This document shows, in pieces, positions 59,451 through 64,000 of a stretch of 64,000 bases of DNA. The DNA is taken from assembly GCA_013289045.1 (NCBI GenBank), contig JABDAU010000005.1, positions 1 to 64,000 of the forward strand, given 5' to 3'. The first letter of the stretch is position 1; each line of letters starts with the position of its first letter. Made by a program: the position numbers and the translations under genes. The notes under the pieces are model-generated. The model searched no databases and was not told the DNA's origin. It was given only the letters and a program-made list of their open reading frames with translations. The DNA is from Bacteroidota bacterium. GTDB lineage: Bacteria; Bacteroidota; Bacteroidia; Sphingobacteriales; Sphingobacteriaceae.

Positions 59451-60375
59451 TATACGCCTTTTGCACGATCAAGAAACTCGCATGCTCCGTTTTATGCAAT
59501 GGTATGTCCCAATAACCCTGGTAAGTGATCTTCGTCGGCACTAATTCCCCGTTCACATTGTTAAGCTCCATGTTCATTTTCACATCCAGGTCGATAAACA
59601 GGTTGTGATATTGGAGATTGACGTAACGCCCTAATATCTGGAAGGTGTTGATATCGAAAATGGTGGTCAGCTCTTTGATCACCACGTCATTGCCCTCCGT
59701 ACTTTGCTTTTGCACTACGCGGAAACGGTACACGGGTATCGTATCCAGATATGTTCCGCGCGCGAACTGGTAATCGTAAAACTGCCGCATGTCGGGCGAG
59801 AAGATCTCTGTTTTATCGCTGATGAAAGGAATGCCGTTCACCCGGTGGCCCGGAGCGAAGATGAGCGTTTTCATCTTGTCCTTATAGGATTGATCTTTGC
59901 TATCGCCGGCAGGTTTTATACTGCCTCCGGTATTGTAGGTGGCGTTATAAGCTGCGGTAAATATATAATCGAACATATTCAGCGTGTATAGCTGGTATTT
60001 GCCGTCTTTTTTATAGAGTGTGCCGCTGTCGCGCTTCGCCAGGTATTCAATAACAGGCCTGCCTCCGGGACTGTAGGTGCGCTTTATTTTCCGGTAGATC
60101 TTACCGTTAATTTTATTCTTTTTATCGTAGGTGTAGATGTAATTCTCAGCAATAAAGGAATATTTCTTCATGTTTCGAAAGGCCTGGTAAAAGCCGGTAT
60201 CTGCTAATACAGCATTGATAAAATCCTGTGCATTGAGATGATGGGCGTGGATGTTTACGATAGGTGTATCGATCACTATCGTACGGATGGTATCAGGATT
60301 GAAAGGTTTGTTTTGTGCTTTGAGGCTGAGTGCGAAAAACAGTAGGCTGAAGGAAAGAACGATGGTTTTTTTCAT
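59443..60375 (-). CDS. Secreted hypothetical protein
   Basis: A 310-residue protein with a signal peptide (MKKTIVLSFSLLFFALSLKA, then Q). The mature part has a His-rich stretch (VNIHAHHLNAQDFINAVLAD) and long beta-rich segments (KYQLYTLNMFDYIFTAAYNA, VPVYRFRVVQ-like, NLQYHNLFIDLDVKMNMELN). The fold could resemble LolA- or DUF5686-type envelope proteins, but I cannot assign a family. Monocistronic or the last of a minus-strand run. Confidence 0.7.
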   Translation of the reverse strand: MKKTIVLSFSLLFFALSLKAQNKPFNPDTIRTIVIDTPIVNIHAHHLNAQDFINAVLADTGFYQAFRNMKKYSFIAENYIYTYDKKNKINGKIYRKIKRTYSPGGRPVIEYLAKRDSGTLYKKDGKYQLYTLNMFDYIFTAAYNATYNTGGSIKPAGDSKDQSYKDKMKTLIFAPGHRVNGIPFISDKTEIFSPDMRQFYDYQFARGTYLDTIPVYRFRVVQKQSTEGNDVVIKELTTIFDINTFQILGRYVNLQYHNLFIDLDVKMNMELNNVNGELVPTKITYQGYWDIPLHKTEHASFLIVQKAYTR

Positions 60376-60421
60376 AAGAAAAGTGGCTATGAACTATGAA
60401 CCATCAACTATGAACTATTAA

Positions 60422-61606
60422 TTAATTCCCCAATTGCTTCACCGCCAGATACGCCATCAATCCCGTACTCAAATTCAGTGCAGATTCTTCCACATCAAAA
60501 GTTGGGGTATGTACGGATGATGTTATCCCACGGCTTTCATTACGCGTGCCTAAACGGTAAAAGCATGAATCTGCTACCTGCGTATAATAAGCAAAATCCT
60601 CAGCTGCCATCCAGATATCCAGGTCGAGCACGTTTTCTTTCCCTAAGTAATCCTCGGCGTGGCTGCGTGTTATTGCGGTCAGCTTTTCTTCGTTGATAAG
60701 AAAAGGATAACCATGCATAATATTGAACTCGCAGCTGCCGCCCATGCTTTCGGCAATGCCTTCGGCCATCTTTTTCATTTTGATGTGGGCATCGGCACGC
60801 CATTTTTCGTCCATGGTACGGAAGGTACCTTCAAGGTAGACTTCGTTAGGGATCACATTGGTGGCACCGTTAGCGATCACTTTGCCAAACGATAATACTG
60901 ATGGATTTTTCGGGTCAGCAAAGCGGCTTACCACTTGCTGTAGCGCAGTAAGGATGTGCGCGGTGATAATCACAGGGTCGACATTTTGCTGCGGTTGTGC
61001 CCCGTGGCCGCCTTTACCGCGAACCGTAACATATAATTCATCAGCCGAAGCCATGTATTTACCGGCACGGAAACCGACTTTACCGGCATCGATCAAAGGC
61101 ATCACATGCTGACCGATCACTGCCGCAGGTTTCGGGTTTTCCAGTACGCCTTCTTTTATCATCAGGCTGGCGCCACCGGGCAGTTTTTCCTCGGCAGGCT
61201 GAAAGATCAGTTTTACCGTACCGCCAAACTGGCTTTTTAATTTTGTTAATATACTGGCAGTGCCCAATAGGGATGAAGTATGCACGTCATGACCGCAGGC
61301 ATGCATTACGCCGTTATTCTGCGATTTGTAGGGAACGTCATTGGCTTCAAGAATAGGCAACGCGTCCATATCGGCGCGCAGGGCAACTACCTGGCTGGAT
61401 GGCCTGTCGCCTTTTATCAGGGCAACCAAACCGGTGTCGGCCATTTTGTGGTATTCGAGGCCCATTTCTTCCAGCTTACGGGCTACGAAAGCCGAAGTTT
61501 CTGTTTCATGAAAAGACAGCTCAGGATGCGAATGCAGGTGGCGGCGGTTAGCTACTACTCCGTCAAAAATATTCGACGCTAAATCCTGTATCTGTTCCTT
61601 TATCAT
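60422..61606 (-). CDS. M20 family amidohydrolase
   Basis: A 394-residue cytoplasmic metallohydrolase of the M20D branch (N-acyl amino acid/hippurate hydrolase type). Metal-binding motifs: LRADMDALPILEANDVPYKS (about 77-96), MHACGHDVHTSSLLG (about 102-116), FQPAEEKLPGGASLMI (about 136-151) and a C-terminal MAAEDFAYY. The dimerisation domain is at about 180-290. Its ATG overlaps the stop of the SPOR gene (ATGA), so the two are coupled. Confidence 0.93.
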   Translation of the reverse strand: MIKEQIQDLASNIFDGVVANRRHLHSHPELSFHETETSAFVARKLEEMGLEYHKMADTGLVALIKGDRPSSQVVALRADMDALPILEANDVPYKSQNNGVMHACGHDVHTSSLLGTASILTKLKSQFGGTVKLIFQPAEEKLPGGASLMIKEGVLENPKPAAVIGQHVMPLIDAGKVGFRAGKYMASADELYVTVRGKGGHGAQPQQNVDPVIITAHILTALQQVVSRFADPKNPSVLSFGKVIANGATNVIPNEVYLEGTFRTMDEKWRADAHIKMKKMAEGIAESMGGSCEFNIMHGYPFLINEEKLTAITRSHAEDYLGKENVLDLDIWMAAEDFAYYTQVADSCFYRLGTRNESRGITSSVHTPTFDVEESALNLSTGLMAYLAVKQLGN

Positions 61607-62085
61607 TCTGTATTGAGTTTTGGGGTTACTTTTTCTGACACGATGAACAATCCGCTGAACCAGGGTTTCAGGTCATGCGCCATCTTCTCTGCCTCCAACC
61701 TTGTCCTGTAATCACCTACGTGCACTTTAAAATAGGGCTCACTATAGCTGATGTACGTACGCTGATCAGGGAAACGCTCCTGGAATTTCGCCTGTGCATC
61801 ATAAGCAGCCTGCCTTTGCGCCCCGCTGTAGATCTGCACCCGGTAACCTTCAGTCGAAACTGAAATAACACCGGTTGAACCTGGCGCTACGTTTGCCGGC
61901 GTACCTGTCTTCTTCTCAACCAGGTAATCCTGCACCAGCGAATCTACTTTAGGGTCTTTAATTACTTCAACCTTGCCCCGCTCCTGCGCAAACAGTAAGG
62001 AGGGCAATACTAACAAGCTGCAGCATGCAGCAAATTTCAGCGATCTCGCAATTAAAGACCTTGAAAATGACAGCCCATCTCTCAT
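61603..62085 (-). CDS. Exported SPOR-domain protein
   Basis: A 160-residue protein with an N-terminal signal (SLKFAACCSLLVLPSLLFAQ). The C-terminal SPOR domain (about 75-155) reads GYRVQIYSGAQRQAAYDAQA, PYFKVHVGDYRTRLEAEKMA and is expected to bind peptidoglycan stripped of stem peptides at the division site. The middle segment is Pro/Gly/Val-rich linker. Translationally coupled to the M20 gene. Confidence 0.88.
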   Translation of the reverse strand: MRDGLSFSRSLIARSLKFAACCSLLVLPSLLFAQERGKVEVIKDPKVDSLVQDYLVEKKTGTPANVAPGSTGVISVSTEGYRVQIYSGAQRQAAYDAQAKFQERFPDQRTYISYSEPYFKVHVGDYRTRLEAEKMAHDLKPWFSGLFIVSEKVTPKLNTE

Positions 62086-62111
62086 CTTCTTGCCTTTTTA
62101 GTTTATGTACT

Positions 62112-64000
62112 TTATACCTGGCCCTGGCCGTGGCAATTTTTATATTTTTTGCCGCTTCCACAAGGGCAAGGATCGTTTCTTCCAACCTTTTGCTCTACGC
62201 GTACCGGTGTCGGCTTCTGTGGCTCGCGGGTATCATCCAGCATCGGGATACCGCTTGGCTGCACCAATTCCGGTTTCGAGGTACGCATTTGCTTCATATC
62301 TGTACGCGGCTGCGGGCGTGCTTCACGCACTTGCTCCGGCTCCTGCTGTACAGGTATGCCGCCCCTGAACAGGAAGCTTACCATTTCCTTGTTCACGGCT
62401 GCAAGCATGTTCCTGAATAATTCAAAGGCCTCAAACTTATAAACCAGCAAAGGATCTTTTTGTTCGTAAACAGCATTTTGTACCGATTGCTTCAGTTCGT
62501 CCATCTCGCGCAGGTGTTCTTTCCAGGCATCATCGATCTCAGCAAGCGTAACCGTCTTCTCAAAAGATTTGAACACTTCAAAACCTTTGTTCTGTACAGC
62601 TTTCTTTAACGGAACAGCTACCTGCAAGCCATTAACACCATCCGTAAACGGCACCACAATGTTTTCAACCATCTCGCCGCGGGTATCATACACATCCTTT
62701 AATACAGGATATGCCTGCGCCGCGATTGCCTCGCTCTTACGTTTGTAAAAGTCCATTGCCGCATCAAAAACCAGCTCGGTAAGTTGATTGGCATTGGTAT
62801 CGGCAAATTTTTGTTCGTCGATTTCTGTATCTACCGAGAAAGTGCGGATAATCTCCAGTTGGAAGCCTTCGAAGTTGTTCTCTTCCTTATATTGGGTAAC
62901 AATGTCGGCGACAACATCATAAATGGTATTGTTCAGATCCACTTCCAAACGATCGCCGAACAGCGCATTCTTTCTTTTTGAGTAGATAACAGAACGTTGT
63001 GAGTTCATCACGTCGTCATATTCCAGCAAACGCTTACGGATACCGAAGTTATTTTCTTCTACCTTTTTCTGTGCACGCTCGATAGATTTTGAGATCATCG
63101 AGTGCTGGATCACTTCGCCTTCTTCAACGCCCATGCGCACCATCAGGCTGGAGATCCGCTCCGAGCCGAACAAACGCATCAGGTTATCTTCAAGCGATAC
63201 AAAGAACTGTGACGAACCCGGGTCGCCCTGGCGTCCTGCACGGCCGCGCAACTGGCGGTCAACACGGCGCGATTCATGCCTTTCGGTACCTACAATGGCC
63301 AAACCACCAGATGCCTGCACACCCTCGCCCAGCTTAATATCCGTACCACGACCAGCCATGTTGGTAGCAATGGTAACAGTGCTAGCCTTACCCGCTTCGG
63401 CCACAATATCGGCCTCACGCTGGTGCTGTTTAGCGTTCAGTACGTTATGTTTAATGCCGCGCAATTTTAGCATACGGCTCAGTAATTCCGAAATTTCAAC
63501 AGAGGTAGTACCTACCAGTACCGGGCGCCCTGCCTGTGTCAGTTTTACGATCTCGTCGGCAACGGCATTGTATTTTTCGCGAATGGTACGATAAACCAAA
63601 TCTTCGCGGTCGGCACGGCTGGTTGGGGTGTTGGTTGGTATCTCTACCACATCCAGTTTATAGATCTGCCAAAACTCGCCTGCTTCAGTTATCGCAGTAC
63701 CGGTCATGCCCGCAAGCTTGTGGTACATACGGAAATAATTTTGCAGCGTAATGGTAGCGAAGGTTTGGGTAGCATCCTCAACCTTTACATTTTCCTTAGC
63801 TTCTATAGCCTGGTGCAAACCGTCCGAGTAACGGCGGCCATCCAAAATACGGCCGGTCTGCTCGTCAACTATTTTTACTTTGCCTTCGTCAAGAATATAT
63901 TCGGTGTCTTTTTCAAACAGTGTATAAGCCTTCAACAATTGGTTTACCGAGTGGATACGTTCTGATTTGATAGAGAAATCGCGCATCAGCTCATCCTTTT
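62112..64000 (-). CDS. secA: Preprotein translocase ATPase SecA (5' part outside the window)
   Basis: The C-terminal about 628 residues of the SecA motor; the frame is open to base 64000 (upstream codons read KDELMRDFS). Visible parts: NBD2 ([38 protein letters not shown]), the helical scaffold ([40 protein letters not shown]) and the C-terminal SecB/zinc motif [19 protein letters not shown]. SecA drives protein export through SecYEG. The linker before the zinc motif is Gln/Pro-rich. It is the first gene read towards the SPOR/M20 run. Confidence 0.97.
   Translation of the reverse strand, partial: KDELMRDFSIKSERIHSVNQLLKAYTLFEKDTEYILDEGKVKIVDEQTGRILDGRRYSDGLHQAIEAKENVKVEDATQTFATITLQNYFRMYHKLAGMTGTAITEAGEFWQIYKLDVVEIPTNTPTSRADREDLVYRTIREKYNAVADEIVKLTQAGRPVLVGTTSVEISELLSRMLKLRGIKHNVLNAKQHQREADIVAEAGKASTVTIATNMAGRGTDIKLGEGVQASGGLAIVGTERHESRRVDRQLRGRAGRQGDPGSSQFFVSLEDNLMRLFGSERISSLMVRMGVEEGEVIQHSMISKSIERAQKKVEENNFGIRKRLLEYDDVMNSQRSVIYSKRKNALFGDRLEVDLNNTIYDVVADIVTQYKEENNFEGFQLEIIRTFSVDTEIDEQKFADTNANQLTELVFDAAMDFYKRKSEAIAAQAYPVLKDVYDTRGEMVENIVVPFTDGVNGLQVAVPLKKAVQNKGFEVFKSFEKTVTLAEIDDAWKEHLREMDELKQSVQNAVYEQKDPLLVYKFEAFELFRNMLAAVNKEMVSFLFRGGIPVQQEPEQVREARPQPRTDMKQMRTSKPELVQPSGIPMLDDTREPQKPTPVRVEQKVGRNDPCPCGSGKKYKNCHGQGQV

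Overview
The window looks like chromosomal DNA from a member of the Bacteroidota, most likely family Sphingobacteriaceae and close to Mucilaginibacter or Pedobacter. This is an inference. It rests on Bacteroidota-type -7 boxes (TAnnTTTG) upstream of several genes, an sdhCAB operon with a single b558-type membrane subunit, families typical of the phylum (TlpA-like proteins with a DUF4369-like N-terminus, LytS/LytTR pairs, SPOR proteins, PorT-like barrels), and many dispersed intergenic palindromes. Both ends cut genes: an M61 peptidase at the left and secA at the right.

Layout. 0-4 kb: M61 peptidase, a 51-aa membrane peptide, a HigA-N-terminus-like mini protein, pdeM, and a thioredoxin-fold lipoprotein without its CxxC. 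4-8 kb: sdhCAB with a COQ7/ferritin-like diiron gene between sdhA and sdhB. 8-16 kb: S9 peptidase, ECF sigma factor plus a membrane protein, zinc-ribbon peptide, APC permease, acyltransferase, GH53 galactanase. 16-17.4 kb: an IS110-family element with a predicted bridge RNA. 17.7-23 kb: ku, a four-gene operon ending in a two-component system, and a divergent ApbE. 23-27 kb: prfA, a VOC protein, an lpxH-like gene, a frameshifted membrane gene, a START-domain protein. 27.3-31.5 kb: an accessory module (toprim/DUF6371, RepA-like ATPase, two unknowns) bracketed and punctuated by GTTCG-rich repeats. 32-39 kb: prolyl oligopeptidase, an ICMT-like methyltransferase, an acyltransferase, a ctp protease, CsbD-like and barrel proteins. 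39.8-40.3 kb: a transcription unit for two tandem tRNA-like RNAs with giant variable arms. 40.3-49 kb: Lrp regulator, a broken RelE/ParE toxin-antitoxin pair, tex, a LytS/LytTR operon, prfB with a programmed +1 frameshift. 49-64 kb: pgi, dnaG-yraN-glutaminyl cyclase, an EamA transporter, orphan higA, asnS, SRPBCC protein, M20 amidohydrolase, SPOR protein, secA.

Most of the window is ordinary housekeeping and envelope biology. The most unusual signals are in non-coding DNA. First, the IS110 element sits inside a dispersed host repeat, and its upstream non-coding RNA contains guide segments matching that repeat and the element's own end. Second, two tandem class II tRNA-shaped genes have 40-44 nt variable regions, covarying stems and an apparent GUC anticodon, with their own promoter and terminator. 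Third, the 27.3-31.5 kb module carries inverted copies of a GTTCG-type repeat at both ends. No rRNA genes, CRISPR arrays or recognisable riboswitches were seen. All homology calls are from reading motifs, not from database searches.
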